A DNA stretch of 64,000 nucleotides from VBDM01 sp035519135 (GTDB lineage: Bacteria; Pseudomonadota; Gammaproteobacteria; Burkholderiales; SG8-39): contig DATIWX010000004.1 in assembly GCA_035519135.1 (NCBI GenBank), forward strand, positions 124,001 through 188,000. Direction: 5' to 3'. Below are positions 32,978 to 41,768 of the stretch, one piece after another. The notes below the pieces were generated by a model, which saw only the letters and a program-made list of their open reading frames with translations, was not told the DNA's origin and did not search any database. Within the stretch, counting starts at the first letter, position 1; each line of letters opens with the position of its first letter. The translations under genes and the position numbers were made by a program.

Positions 32978-33934
32978 TCATACAGCGGCGGCGTCCGGCG
33001 GGCGGCTTGCGGCCTGCTCAGATCTGATCAGGCTATCGAAGTAGGTGATTCGGCTCGACGCGACCGACCGAAATTCCTCGTACCCCGACTTGCGCTGCTG
33101 CAGGAGGGCTTCGAATTCCTGCTTGAAGGCTTCGGTACGTCCCAGGCTGGTGACCTTCTCGAGGACCTCCTGCACGGTACCGTAAGGCCGCAAGGCATCG
33201 CGATCGTAGTGCTTTACCAGCAGATCGACCACGCTTTCGACCCCGGCAGCGCGATCGCACAAATCGAAGGAAAGATGCATCGAATAGTCGCCGACTGTCT
33301 CGACCCGGTGCGGCGTGCCGCTGCGAAGGTACAGTACGTCTCCCGGCCGCATGACGATCTCGGTCTCGAGCGGGCCCATCGCCGATTCCTCCAGTTCGAC
33401 CAAATGAGAGCGCCTCGGTGCCTGGCGCGCGTGAATGCGCCACTTCTTGGCGCCGGCAAGATGAATGGCGAGAACATCATCCGTATCGAGATGGCCGCGG
33501 TACGCCTCGTTGCCGCGCTGTGAGAAGAACACGACCGCGTTGCTGAACGTACAGGAGTGCGCGCGGTCGAGAACCGACGCAAGAAGGCCGACCTGCGGCT
33601 CCAGGATATCGACCCCCTCGAGCAGGCACGCAGCGCCCTTTTCCAGTTGCTCCTGCAGCACGCGGCGGTTGACGAACTCGATCGGGCGGCGCTGAACGAT
33701 CTTGACGCAGCGCGCGACCTGCGTGTCGACGAGCTTGCCGCGGTCGACGATCTGCAGGAACTCGAGACGCAGGAAGGGATTGTTCAGGTGTTTGCGAAGA
33801 TCCTCGAGCCGGAAGATCGTCTGATTCTCGATCAGGCCCGGACGGTGCAAATAGCTGCGCTCAGGCGGCAACGCCGATGCCTGCTTGAAAAAGAAATCCC
33901 GCACCAGCCGCAGTTGTGGAGGAAGCTCGGTCAT
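32978..33934 (-). CDS. JmjC/cupin-fold 2-oxoglutarate/iron oxygenase-like protein
   Basis: 318 residues from ATG 33934. A double-stranded beta-helix core carries the iron ligands of the JmjC/Cupin_4 type: H-L-D in GHLDTDDVLAIHLAGAKKW near residue 153, and the distal His in GTPHRVE near 213. Ribosomal-protein hydroxylases (RoxA/YcfD) belong to this family but are longer, so the substrate remains open. The frame stays open far upstream, antisense to hemA and prfA; that part is not coding. Its stop codon lies 1 nt from the tRNA-Phe-derived repeat. Confidence 0.75.
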   Translation of the reverse strand: MTELPPQLRLVRDFFFKQASALPPERSYLHRPGLIENQTIFRLEDLRKHLNNPFLRLEFLQIVDRGKLVDTQVARCVKIVQRRPIEFVNRRVLQEQLEKGAACLLEGVDILEPQVGLLASVLDRAHSCTFSNAVVFFSQRGNEAYRGHLDTDDVLAIHLAGAKKWRIHARQAPRRSHLVELEESAMGPLETEIVMRPGDVLYLRSGTPHRVETVGDYSMHLSFDLCDRAAGVESVVDLLVKHYDRDALRPYGTVQEVLEKVTSLGRTEAFKQEFEALLQQRKSGYEEFRSVASSRITYFDSLIRSEQAASRPPDAAAV

Positions 33935-34053
33935 CTCAGCTCGCCAATCTAGACTCGTTTCGGCCGAGGACCCGGATATTCCTCCCTGGGATCGAGGATT
34001 TGCGGGGGATACGCCTTGTCCCGGCGCTGACGGGCCCTGCAGAATTGCTGGTC

Positions 34054-34059
34054 TATAAT
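34054..34059 (+). promoter_or_regulatory. Possible -10 element upstream of hemA
   Basis: Perfect TATAAT, 25 nt before the hemA start codon, with no recognisable -35 at 16–18 nt. A weak or activator-dependent promoter is possible. Confidence 0.35.
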
Positions 34060-34084
34060 AGCAGCTTACGCAAGCCCTTTCGCC

Positions 34085-35335
34085 ATGCAGCTCTTCACGC
34101 TGGGACTGAACCACCAGACCGCGCCGCTCGCGATTCGCGAGCGCGTGGCCTTCCATGCGGAGCGCCTTCGTTCCGCCTTGGCTGAGCTGACGCGGCACGA
34201 GCCGGTAAGGGAGGCGGCAATTCTGTCGACCTGCAATCGCACCGAGATCTATTGTGCGCTCGGGGAACCGAAAGCCGCGTTCGAGTGGCTCGCCGGCTAC
34301 CATCGCGTGCAGCCCCAGGAACTCCAGCCCTACCTCTACACCCTCCCTCAGGCTGAAGCGGTACGGCATGCCTTCCGCGTCGCCTCCGGCCTCGATTCCA
34401 TGGTTATCGGCGAGCCGCAGATCCTCGGACAGATGAAGGAGGCGGTTCGCGTTGCGGAGTCGGCCGGCACGCTCGGCATGCTCCTCAACAAGCTCTTCCA
34501 GCGCTCGTTTGCGGTGGCGAAAGAGGTGCGCAGCAATACCGGCATCGGAGCCAACGTGGTCTCGATGGCGGCTGCTGCAGTCAAGCTCGCGGGACGGATA
34601 TTTCCCAGCCTGACCGACCAGAAAGTGCTGCTGATCGGCGCAGGAGAAATGATCGAGCTTGCCGCCACGCACTTCGCTGCGCAGCGGCCGCGCGCCATGG
34701 CGGTCGCGAATAGGACGCTGGACCGGGCCGAGGCGCTCGCGCGCCGGTTCGGTGCGGAAGCGATCGAGCTGCGCGACCTGCCCGAGCGCCTGCCCGACTA
34801 CGACATCGTGTTGTCCTGCACCGCCAGCTCCCTGCCGATCATCGGCAAGGGCACGATGGAGCGTACTGTCCGGGCCCGCCGGCACCGTCCCGTATTCATG
34901 GTGGATCTCGCCGTGCCCCGGGACATCGAGCCCGAGGTCGCGGGAATGGACGACGTGTTTCTGTACACCATCGACGACCTTGCAGCCACGGTGCGCGAGG
35001 GCGTCGACGCTCGACAGTCGGCCGTGGCGCAGGCCGAAGCGATCATCGAGTCGCAGGTCGGGTCGTTCTTGCACTGGATGAAAACGCGCGAGATGGTGCC
35101 CCTGATCCGCCAACTGCGCGACTCGGCCGAGGAAGCGCGTGCGCGCGAGGTCGAGCGTGCAGTGAAGATGCTCGCGAGAGGGGACGATCCGAAGACGGTG
35201 CTCGAAGCGCTCTCCCATGGGCTCACCAACAAGCTGATGCATGCTCCTACCGAAGCGCTCAACCAAGGCGGCGAGGGAGAGCAGTCGCTCAAGGCGCTTG
35301 TCGCACGCTTGTACCGCCTTCGCGCGCGCGACTGA
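34085..35335 (+). CDS. hemA: Glutamyl-tRNA reductase
   Basis: First step of C5 tetrapyrrole synthesis: reduces glutamyl-tRNA(Glu) to glutamate-1-semialdehyde. 416 residues, normal length. GLNHQTAPLAIRER at the N-terminus, catalytic Cys50 in STCNRTE, NADPH-binding LLIGAGEMIELAATH near 180, and the C-terminal dimerisation domain are all present. Followed by prfA, prmC and grxD, a conserved proteobacterial series. Confidence 0.96.
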   Translation: MQLFTLGLNHQTAPLAIRERVAFHAERLRSALAELTRHEPVREAAILSTCNRTEIYCALGEPKAAFEWLAGYHRVQPQELQPYLYTLPQAEAVRHAFRVASGLDSMVIGEPQILGQMKEAVRVAESAGTLGMLLNKLFQRSFAVAKEVRSNTGIGANVVSMAAAAVKLAGRIFPSLTDQKVLLIGAGEMIELAATHFAAQRPRAMAVANRTLDRAEALARRFGAEAIELRDLPERLPDYDIVLSCTASSLPIIGKGTMERTVRARRHRPVFMVDLAVPRDIEPEVAGMDDVFLYTIDDLAATVREGVDARQSAVAQAEAIIESQVGSFLHWMKTREMVPLIRQLRDSAEEARAREVERAVKMLARGDDPKTVLEALSHGLTNKLMHAPTEALNQGGEGEQSLKALVARLYRLRARD

Positions 35336-35359
35336 CGCGCGCGTCCTGCTCATGAGTCG

Positions 35360-36442
35360 ATGAAGACCAGCATTGCGTCCAAGCTCGATCAGAAGCGCCA
35401 GCGGCTGAGCGACATCAACGCGCTCCTCTCCTCGGAAAACGCAACGCGCGATCTGGAGCAATTTCGAAGGCTGTCGCGCGAGCACGCCGAGCTCGAACCG
35501 GTCGTCGCGCTGTTCAGCAAGTACCGCGACACCGAGCAGCACGTCGCGGAGGCGCAAGAGCTCCTCGCCGACCCCGAAGTAAGGGGATACGCCGAGAGCG
35601 AGATCAAGGCCGGTCGCGAGCGGCTCGCCGTCCTCGAGTCGGAGCTGCAGAAGATGCTCCTGCCCAAGGACCCGAACGACGAGCGCAACATCTTTCTCGA
35701 AATTCGCGCCGGCACGGGCGGAGACGAATCCGCGCTTTTCGCGGGCGACCTGTACCGGATGTATTCCCGCTATGCGGAGCGCCAGGGCTGGCAGGTCGAA
35801 ACGATATCCGAATCTCCGGGCGACGTCGGCGGATACAAGGAAGTCATCGCACGCATCATCGGGCACGGCGCCTACTCCAAGCTCAAGTTCGAGTCCGGAG
35901 GCCACCGCGTCCAGCGCGTGCCGGAAACCGAGACCCAAGGGCGCATTCACACCTCGGCCTGTACGGTTGCTGTCCTGCCCGAGGCCGACGCGATCGGCGA
36001 CGTCGTGCTGAATCCGGCCGACATGCGCATCGACACCTTCCGCGCTTCCGGGGCGGGGGGGCAGCACGTCAACAAGACCGACTCGGCGGTCCGGATCACG
36101 CACCTCCCCACGGGTATCGTCGTGGAATGCCAGGACGCGCGCTCGCAACACAAGAACAAGGAGAAGGCGCTCGCGGTCCTGGCAGCACGCATCAAGGACA
36201 AGCAGACGCGCGAAAAGCAGGCGAAGGAAGCCGCCACGCGCAAGTCCCTCATCGGATCGGGTGACCGCTCCGAGCGCATCCGCACCTATAATTTTCCGCA
36301 GGGGAGGGTTACCGATCACCGCATCGGCCTCACACTCTACAAGATCAACGACATCATGGACGGCGACCTGTCCCAGCTGACACAGGCCTTGCTCGCCGAG
36401 CTGCAAGCCGAGCAGCTCGCGGCGTTCGCCGAGGAGCGTTGA
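35360..36442 (+). CDS. prfA: Peptide chain release factor 1
   Basis: Reads UAA and UAG and triggers peptide release. 360 residues. The catalytic GGQ is in GAGGQHVNKTDSAV near residue 233. The codon-recognition PxT motif reads P-E-T (in VQRVPETETQGRIHTSAC) where Escherichia has P-A-T. Its 3' end lies against prmC, which methylates the GGQ glutamine. Confidence 0.96.
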   Translation: MKTSIASKLDQKRQRLSDINALLSSENATRDLEQFRRLSREHAELEPVVALFSKYRDTEQHVAEAQELLADPEVRGYAESEIKAGRERLAVLESELQKMLLPKDPNDERNIFLEIRAGTGGDESALFAGDLYRMYSRYAERQGWQVETISESPGDVGGYKEVIARIIGHGAYSKLKFESGGHRVQRVPETETQGRIHTSACTVAVLPEADAIGDVVLNPADMRIDTFRASGAGGQHVNKTDSAVRITHLPTGIVVECQDARSQHKNKEKALAVLAARIKDKQTREKQAKEAATRKSLIGSGDRSERIRTYNFPQGRVTDHRIGLTLYKINDIMDGDLSQLTQALLAELQAEQLAAFAEER

Positions 36443-36447
36443 GCGAC

Positions 36448-37281
36448 ATGATCGCGATCGAGGCCGGCTCGACGATCGGGGATCTGCTGCGTGAATCGCG
36501 CCTGCCGCGTCACGAAGCCGACTTCCTGCTGGGAAGCGCTCTGGGGTGCGAGCGCATCTACCTCATCGCTCACGCGGAAGACGCGGTCGATTCCTCGAAC
36601 GCGCGCACAGCGCAAGCCTGGTTCGCGCGCCGGCGCTCAGGCGAGCCGGTGGCATACATCACCGGTTGGCGGGAGTTCTACGGTCTGAAGCTGCGCGTGA
36701 CGCCCGATGTCCTCATTCCACGCGCCGAAACCGAGCAGCTCGTCGAGCTCGCGCTGGAGCGGCTGCCCGCCGGGTCGCCGGCGAGAGTCCTCGAGCTCGG
36801 AACGGGCAGCGGAGCGATCAGCGTCGCCCTTGCTTCACTGAGATCCGAACTGAGGATCACTGCCACCGACGTGTCGAAAAAGGCGCTCGATGTCGCGCGG
36901 GGTAACGCGCGCGAACATGCGGTCGAGGTCGCCTTCGTGTGCAGCGACTGGTTCGAAGCGATCGGCGCGATCCCGTTCGATCTCATCGTGAGCAACCCTC
37001 CCTATGTCGCCGCCGGAGATCCGCACCTGCAACGAGGCGACCTGCGCTGCGAGCCGCGCCTTGCGCTGGTCGGAGGGGACGATGGGCTCGCCTGCATAAG
37101 CCGGATCGCCGCAGAGGCGCGGCGGCACCTCCGGCCCGGCGGCTCGCTTCTCCTGGAGCACGGATACGATCAGGCGGAGAGCTGCGTCGCGTTGCTGCAC
37201 GGGCTCGGTTACGCCAGGGTCGCCGATTTTCGCGATATCGCAGGACTGCCCAGGGTGTCCGCCGCGGTGTGGAGCGGTTGA
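36448..37281 (+). CDS. prmC: Release factor glutamine methyltransferase
   Basis: N5-methylates the GGQ glutamine of release factors using S-adenosylmethionine. 277 residues from ATG 36448, with GAGGAG at 36431–36436. A TTG at 36439 would overlap prfA by 4 nt but leaves only 2 nt from the ribosome site. Seen: VLIPRAETEQLVE, SAM motif VLELGTGSGAISVALA, and the catalytic NPPY in IVSNPPYVA. Confidence 0.94.
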   Translation: MIAIEAGSTIGDLLRESRLPRHEADFLLGSALGCERIYLIAHAEDAVDSSNARTAQAWFARRRSGEPVAYITGWREFYGLKLRVTPDVLIPRAETEQLVELALERLPAGSPARVLELGTGSGAISVALASLRSELRITATDVSKKALDVARGNAREHAVEVAFVCSDWFEAIGAIPFDLIVSNPPYVAAGDPHLQRGDLRCEPRLALVGGDDGLACISRIAAEARRHLRPGGSLLLEHGYDQAESCVALLHGLGYARVADFRDIAGLPRVSAAVWSG

Positions 37282-37340
37282 CCACGCCCGGCGCCGGAGG
37301 TAGAATTCCCGACTAATCTTATCAAGTATTAGGGGCGAAG

Positions 37341-37649
37341 ATGGATGTACAAGAACTGATCAAGCAGCAGGTCACCGGCAATTCGATCGTGCTCTACATG
37401 AAGGGCACCCCGCAGTTTCCGCAGTGCGGCTTCTCGGCCAATGCGGTTCAGATCCTGAAGGCCTGCGGCGTGTCGGACCTTTTCACCGTGAACGTGCTCG
37501 AAGAGCCGGAAATCCGCCAGGGCATCAAGGAATACGCCAACTGGCCGACCATTCCCCAGCTTTACGTCAAGGGAGAGTTCGTCGGCGGCTCCGACATCAT
37601 GCGCGAGATGTACCAGTCCGGGGAACTGCAAAAGCTGCTTCAGGGCTGA
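37341..37649 (+). CDS. grxD: Monothiol glutaredoxin, Grx4 family
   Basis: Iron-sulfur cluster carrier or sensor. 102 residues with the monothiol active site CGFS (Cys29 in FPQCGFSAN), the glutathione-binding NWPTIPQLYVKGEFVGGSDI and a C-terminal helix. It ends the hemA-prfA-prmC-grxD series. Its last 10 nt overlap the convergent kinase gene. Confidence 0.95.
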   Translation: MDVQELIKQQVTGNSIVLYMKGTPQFPQCGFSANAVQILKACGVSDLFTVNVLEEPEIRQGIKEYANWPTIPQLYVKGEFVGGSDIMREMYQSGELQKLLQG

Positions 37650-38518
37650 AAGAGAAGCGCGTCGATCATGCGCTCTGCCTGGGTGGCGTAAGCGCCCCCG
37701 AAGAGGTTCGCGTGGTTGAGCACGTGGTAGAGCTTGTATAGCGGTTTCCTCGCCGCGTAGCCCGCGTCCAGGGGAGCGGTTTCCGCGTAAGCGGAATAGA
37801 AGGCGGGCGGAAATCCCCCGAACAGCTCGGTCATCGCCAGATCGGTTTCGCGGTCTCCCCAATAGACGGCCGGGTCGAAGAGCACCGGCGCCCCGCCGGC
37901 GAGGAAGCCGGCGTTCCCGCTCCAGAGATCGCCGTGCAATAGCGATGCCGCAGGAGCGTGACCCGAGAGCAGTCGTGGAACGGCCTCGACGAGACGCGCC
38001 CCTTTTTCGAGCAGGCTCGCTGCCAGTCCGTTCTTTCTTCCCAAGTCGAGCTGAGGCCGAAGCCGCGCATCGCGCCAGAAATCGCCCCATGAAGACGAAC
38101 GTCGATTGAGTTGCGGCGTCGTCCCGATGTAGTTGTCGCGCCGCCACCCGAAGAATTCCCCGCGCGCGGAGTGCACCCGGGCCAGCGTGCGCCCGAGCGC
38201 TGCGTAGTCGCCGTTGCCGTGCATCTCCAGGTGCTCGAGCACAAGAAAGGCTTCGTCGCCCGACTCGCCGCGGCACAGCGCAGAAGGAACTCTGGCACCG
38301 GCGGCGGCGAGCGCCGCGAGGCCGTCGGCCTCGGCGGCGAAGTTCTCGAGCTGTGCGCGATCGTTGACCTTGGCGAAATACCTGCGACCGCTCCCCTCGA
38401 GCGTCAGGCAGCGATGGATGCAACCTCCCCCCGCGGGAGCCGCCTGCTCGATACGAAACGGGCCGGCGACCGCTGAAATGGAAGCCTGCAGCGCGGCAAG
38501 TAACGCAGGAGAAATCAG
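37640..38518 (-). CDS. Fructosamine kinase family protein
   Basis: About 292 residues. Members phosphorylate ketosamines for deglycation, or ribulosamines. Seen: GGGCIHRCLTLEG near residue 30, RYFAKVN (ATP lysine), LVLEHLEM (hinge), catalytic LLHGDLWSGNAGF, and the metal-binding DPAVYWGDRETDLAMTELFGG. No ATG lies near the expected start. CTG at 38516–38518 overlaps the argH TGA (CTGA), and ATT follows; I give the CTG position as a best guess. Translation is probably coupled to argH. Confidence 0.8.
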   Translation of the reverse strand: MISPALLAALQASISAVAGPFRIEQAAPAGGGCIHRCLTLEGSGRRYFAKVNDRAQLENFAAEADGLAALAAAGARVPSALCRGESGDEAFLVLEHLEMHGNGDYAALGRTLARVHSARGEFFGWRRDNYIGTTPQLNRRSSSWGDFWRDARLRPQLDLGRKNGLAASLLEKGARLVEAVPRLLSGHAPAASLLHGDLWSGNAGFLAGGAPVLFDPAVYWGDRETDLAMTELFGGFPPAFYSAYAETAPLDAGYAARKPLYKLYHVLNHANLFGGAYATQAERMIDALLFQP

Positions 38519-39918
38519 GGGCGTCGCTTGAGCTTCACGCGAGCGCGCTTGATCGCGGCGCGCACTCGCGAAGGCGCGGTGCCGCCGATATGCGAGCGGC
38601 TTGCGACCGAGCCCTCGAGCGTGAGCACGCGGTACACGTCGCCGCCGACTTTCGCGGAGAAGCGGCGCAACTCGACCAGAGGCAGTTGCTCGAGCGCCCG
38701 TCCCGATTCCTCGGCGAAGCGCACTGCCCGCGCCGCCGCCTCGTGGGCGTCGCGAAACGCGAGACCTTTTTTCACCAGGTAATCGGCCAGATCCGTAGCG
38801 GTGGCGAATCCCTGTTGCGCCGCGGCGCGCATGGCCGACGTGTCGGCGTCCAAGCCCGCGATCATCTCGTCGAAAACGGCGAGCGTATCGCGCAGGGTAT
38901 CCACCGCGTCGAAGAGCGGTTCCTTGTCCTCCTGATTGTCCTTGTTGTAGGCGAGTGCCTGGCCTTTCATCAGCGTGAGCAGCGCGACGAGATCGCCCGT
39001 GACTCTCCCGGTCTTGCCGCGCGCGAGTTCTGCGGCGTCCGGATTCTTCTTTTGCGGCATGATCGACGAGCCGGTGCAGAAGCGGTCCGGCAGCCTCACG
39101 AAGCCGAAGCGCGGGCTGGTCCAGAGGATCAATTCCTCGGACAGGCGCGAAAGATGGACCATTGCGAGTGCCGCGCAGGCGCAGAATTCGATCGCGAAAT
39201 CGCGGTCGGACACCGCATCGAGGGAGTTTTCGCAGATCCCCTCGAACTCCAGTTCGCGGGCCACCCGTGTGCGGTCGATAGGGAACGAGGTTCCCGCGAG
39301 CGCGGCGGCGCCGAGGGGCAGGCGATTCACACGCCTGCGGCAGTCCGCCAGGCGCTCGCGGTCGCGCTCCAGCATCTCGAAATATGCGAGCAGATGGTGC
39401 CCGAAGGTTACCGGCTGGGCGATCTGCAGATGCGTGAACCCGGGCATCACGGTGGCGGCATGCCTTTCCGCCTGATCGACGAGCGATTTCTGGACGCGGC
39501 GCATGAGGTCCGCGATCTCGTCGATCGCATCGCGCAGCCACAGTCGCAGGTCGGTCGCAACCTGGTCGTTGCGCGAGCGCGCCGTGTGCAGGCGCTTGCC
39601 CGGATTGCCGACGAGGCCGATGAGCCGCCTCTCGATGTTGAGATGCACGTCCTCGGCATCGAGCGACCAGCGAAACCGCCCGGCCTCGATTTCTCCGGAG
39701 ATTCTGGACAGGCCGCGCTCGATCGCCTTGAGATCACCCCGGGTGATGATTCCACAGGCGCGCAGCATGCGCGCATGCGCAATCGACGCGCGGATGTCGT
39801 GGGGCGCGAGACGCCGGTCGAAATCCACCGAGGCGGTGTAGCGTTTGACGAGATCGGACACCGGCTCGGCGAACCGCCCCGACCATAGCTTCTTGCCCCG
39901 CTTGGGCTTCGTTCCCAT
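38515..39918 (-). CDS. argH: Argininosuccinate lyase
   Basis: Last step of arginine synthesis: argininosuccinate to arginine and fumarate. 467 residues from ATG 39918 (MGTKPKRGKKLWSGRF). Seen: TARSRNDQVATDLRL, PGFTHLQIAQPVTFGHHLL and the fumarase/aspartase-superfamily signature GSSIMPQKKNPD near 283 with the catalytic Ser. It runs divergently from the algZ-type gene, as in many Beta- and Gammaproteobacteria. Confidence 0.96.
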   Translation of the reverse strand: MGTKPKRGKKLWSGRFAEPVSDLVKRYTASVDFDRRLAPHDIRASIAHARMLRACGIITRGDLKAIERGLSRISGEIEAGRFRWSLDAEDVHLNIERRLIGLVGNPGKRLHTARSRNDQVATDLRLWLRDAIDEIADLMRRVQKSLVDQAERHAATVMPGFTHLQIAQPVTFGHHLLAYFEMLERDRERLADCRRRVNRLPLGAAALAGTSFPIDRTRVARELEFEGICENSLDAVSDRDFAIEFCACAALAMVHLSRLSEELILWTSPRFGFVRLPDRFCTGSSIMPQKKNPDAAELARGKTGRVTGDLVALLTLMKGQALAYNKDNQEDKEPLFDAVDTLRDTLAVFDEMIAGLDADTSAMRAAAQQGFATATDLADYLVKKGLAFRDAHEAAARAVRFAEESGRALEQLPLVELRRFSAKVGGDVYRVLTLEGSVASRSHIGGTAPSRVRAAIKRARVKLKRRP

Positions 39919-39993
39919 GGTTGACTGTAGAATGCCCGAAGTCGCGGGCGCGCAATCGGCGCTGCGCGCCGGAACTCTACGTCCGCAAGAAAA

Positions 39994-41007
39994 GTGCAAA
40001 GTATACGGCAAAATCATCTGCCCGACGCCCTGCCGGATTTCCGCAACCTGGGCGTGATTTCGCGCATTCTCCTCGCGGTCAACGCGCTCGCCCTGCTCTT
40101 TGCTCTGGCGCGCGCACGCGAGATCGCAGAATTCGCCGCGAAAGTCACCGAGATCGCCGGGTCGCTCGAACCGGTGCTGCTGGTGGTGCTGGCCGCGCTC
40201 TACGCGCTGTCGCCTCTGTTCGAGCGGCTCGCCTACGCCCAGGGTCTGCTGGCGGTAATGGCGGTCGTGCTGGCGGCGACCGCCGCGCTGTTCCCGTTTC
40301 AGTCTCTGGTCGGCAGCACCGGCGAGTTGCGTGATCTTGCGTGGAGCCTCGGCAGCGCGGCCTTCGCCGCCGGCGTGGTGCTGTGGTACTTCCATCTGCG
40401 CAACCGGGCCTTTTCGCCCGCTATCTCCGAGGCGCGCCTGCAGGCCCTTCAGGCCCGAATCCGACCGCATTTCCTTTTCAACAGCCTGAACGCCGTGCTC
40501 TCGCTGATTCGCAAGGACCCAAAGCGAGCGGAGAGCGCGCTGGAGGATCTGGCGGAGCTGTTTCGCACCGTCATGGCCGACAACCGCCAGCTGATCGCAC
40601 TCCGTGACGAGCTTTCCCTGTGCCGACAATATCTGAACCTGGAGCAGCTGCGCCTGGGAGACAGGCTGCAGGTCGATTGGCGCCTCGACCCCTCGGCCGA
40701 GGACGCCCTGGTGCCGCCCATGGTTCTGCAGCCGCTGGTGGAGAACGCGGTCTACCACGGCATCGAGCCGGGAATCGCTTCCGGACTGATCGAGATCCGC
40801 ATCGAGCGGCGCGGCGATCGTCTCTGGCTGCAGCTGACCAATCCCTATCACCCGGATTATCAGCATCGCCAGGGCAATCGCATGGCGCTCTCCAATATCC
40901 GCGAGCGGCTGCAGCTGCACTTCGATGTCGAGGCGAGCCTGAACACGCGCATCGCCGACGGCCGTTACGAGATCGGCATCGCCATGCCCTATCGCACCAG
41001 CCTATGA
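39994..41007 (+). CDS. algZ: LytS/AlgZ-type sensor histidine kinase
   Basis: 337 residues. Four hydrophobic helices (about 20–135) form the sensor. The His-kinase domain has His159 in RIRPHFLFNSLNAVLSLIR and the N box PLVENAVYHGIE. It lacks the usual HELRTP box, as expected of the LytS class. GTG 39994 is the likely start. Its stop overlaps the regulator's ATG (ATGA). Orthologous position to algZ/fimS between argH and hemC. The regulon here is unknown. Confidence 0.87.
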   Translation: MQSIRQNHLPDALPDFRNLGVISRILLAVNALALLFALARAREIAEFAAKVTEIAGSLEPVLLVVLAALYALSPLFERLAYAQGLLAVMAVVLAATAALFPFQSLVGSTGELRDLAWSLGSAAFAAGVVLWYFHLRNRAFSPAISEARLQALQARIRPHFLFNSLNAVLSLIRKDPKRAESALEDLAELFRTVMADNRQLIALRDELSLCRQYLNLEQLRLGDRLQVDWRLDPSAEDALVPPMVLQPLVENAVYHGIEPGIASGLIEIRIERRGDRLWLQLTNPYHPDYQHRQGNRMALSNIRERLQLHFDVEASLNTRIADGRYEIGIAMPYRTSL

Positions 41008-41768
41008 ATCTGATCCGGGTGGTGATCGTCGACGACGAGCAGCCGGCGCGCAGCCGACTGAGGGAGCTCCTGGAGGATTGCCGGACGGAGGTGCCGCACT
41101 CGGTCGTGGGAGAGGCGGCGAACGGCGTGGAGGGCCTGCAGCTGGTCTCCGCAACGAAGGCCGATGTCGTTCTGGTCGACATCCACATGCCCGAGATGAG
41201 CGGGATCGAGTTTGCGAGGCACCTGCAGGTCCTCGAGCGCCCGCCCGCGGTGATCTTCGTCACGGCCCACGACCAGCACGCGGTGGAGGCGTTCGAGGTC
41301 AACGCTCTGGACTATCTGACCAAGCCGGTGCGGATTGCGCGGCTGCTCGCCGCGCTGAAGAAAGCCGCGAGCGGGGCGCGTCTGGCACGCGGGGTGCTCG
41401 AGACCATCGACTCCGCCCCGCGGCGCCATTTCAGCGTCGCCGAGCGTGGGCGGGTGACCCTCGTTCCGGTCTCGGACGTCCTCTACCTCAGGGCGGAGCT
41501 CAAGTACGTCACGCTGCGCACTCGTGACCGCGAGCACATGGTGGAGGAATCGCTGACGCAGATCGAGCAGGAGTTCGGCAGCGTATTCGTGCGCATTCAT
41601 CGCAATTGTCTGGTGGCGCGGCGATGGATTCGCGGATTCGAGCGCGGCGCGGAAACCGAGGGTGAAGCCGGGTGGTCGGTGATCCTGGAAGGGCTGGAGG
41701 AAAAGCTGCCGGTGAGCCGCAGGCAGTGGCCGCAGCTCAAGTCTCTGGCAGAACAGGGAGGGAAGTGA
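41004..41768 (+). CDS. algR: LytTR-family response regulator (AlgR type)
   Basis: 254 residues. Receiver domain with DDE at 10–12, Asp59 in VLVDIHMPEMSG and DYLTKPVR near 110. C-terminal LytTR DNA-binding domain from about 140 (VSDVLYLRAELKYVTLRT, IHRNCLVARRWIRGFE). ATG 41004 overlaps the kinase stop, and its own stop overlaps the hemC GTG. In Pseudomonas AlgR controls alginate and type IV pili; I do not infer the same targets here. Confidence 0.88.
   Translation: MNLIRVVIVDDEQPARSRLRELLEDCRTEVPHSVVGEAANGVEGLQLVSATKADVVLVDIHMPEMSGIEFARHLQVLERPPAVIFVTAHDQHAVEAFEVNALDYLTKPVRIARLLAALKKAASGARLARGVLETIDSAPRRHFSVAERGRVTLVPVSDVLYLRAELKYVTLRTRDREHMVEESLTQIEQEFGSVFVRIHRNCLVARRWIRGFERGAETEGEAGWSVILEGLEEKLPVSRRQWPQLKSLAEQGGK

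Noticed and set aside
32978..36406. Minus-strand open frame of 1142 codons
   Set aside because: Only the last 318 codons (up to 33934) match a protein family. The rest is antisense to hemA and prfA and is arginine/histidine-rich GC-driven sequence.
38515..40920. An 801-codon extension of argH on the minus strand
   Set aside because: ArgH similarity begins at ATG 39918; the upstream part is antisense to the algZ-type kinase.
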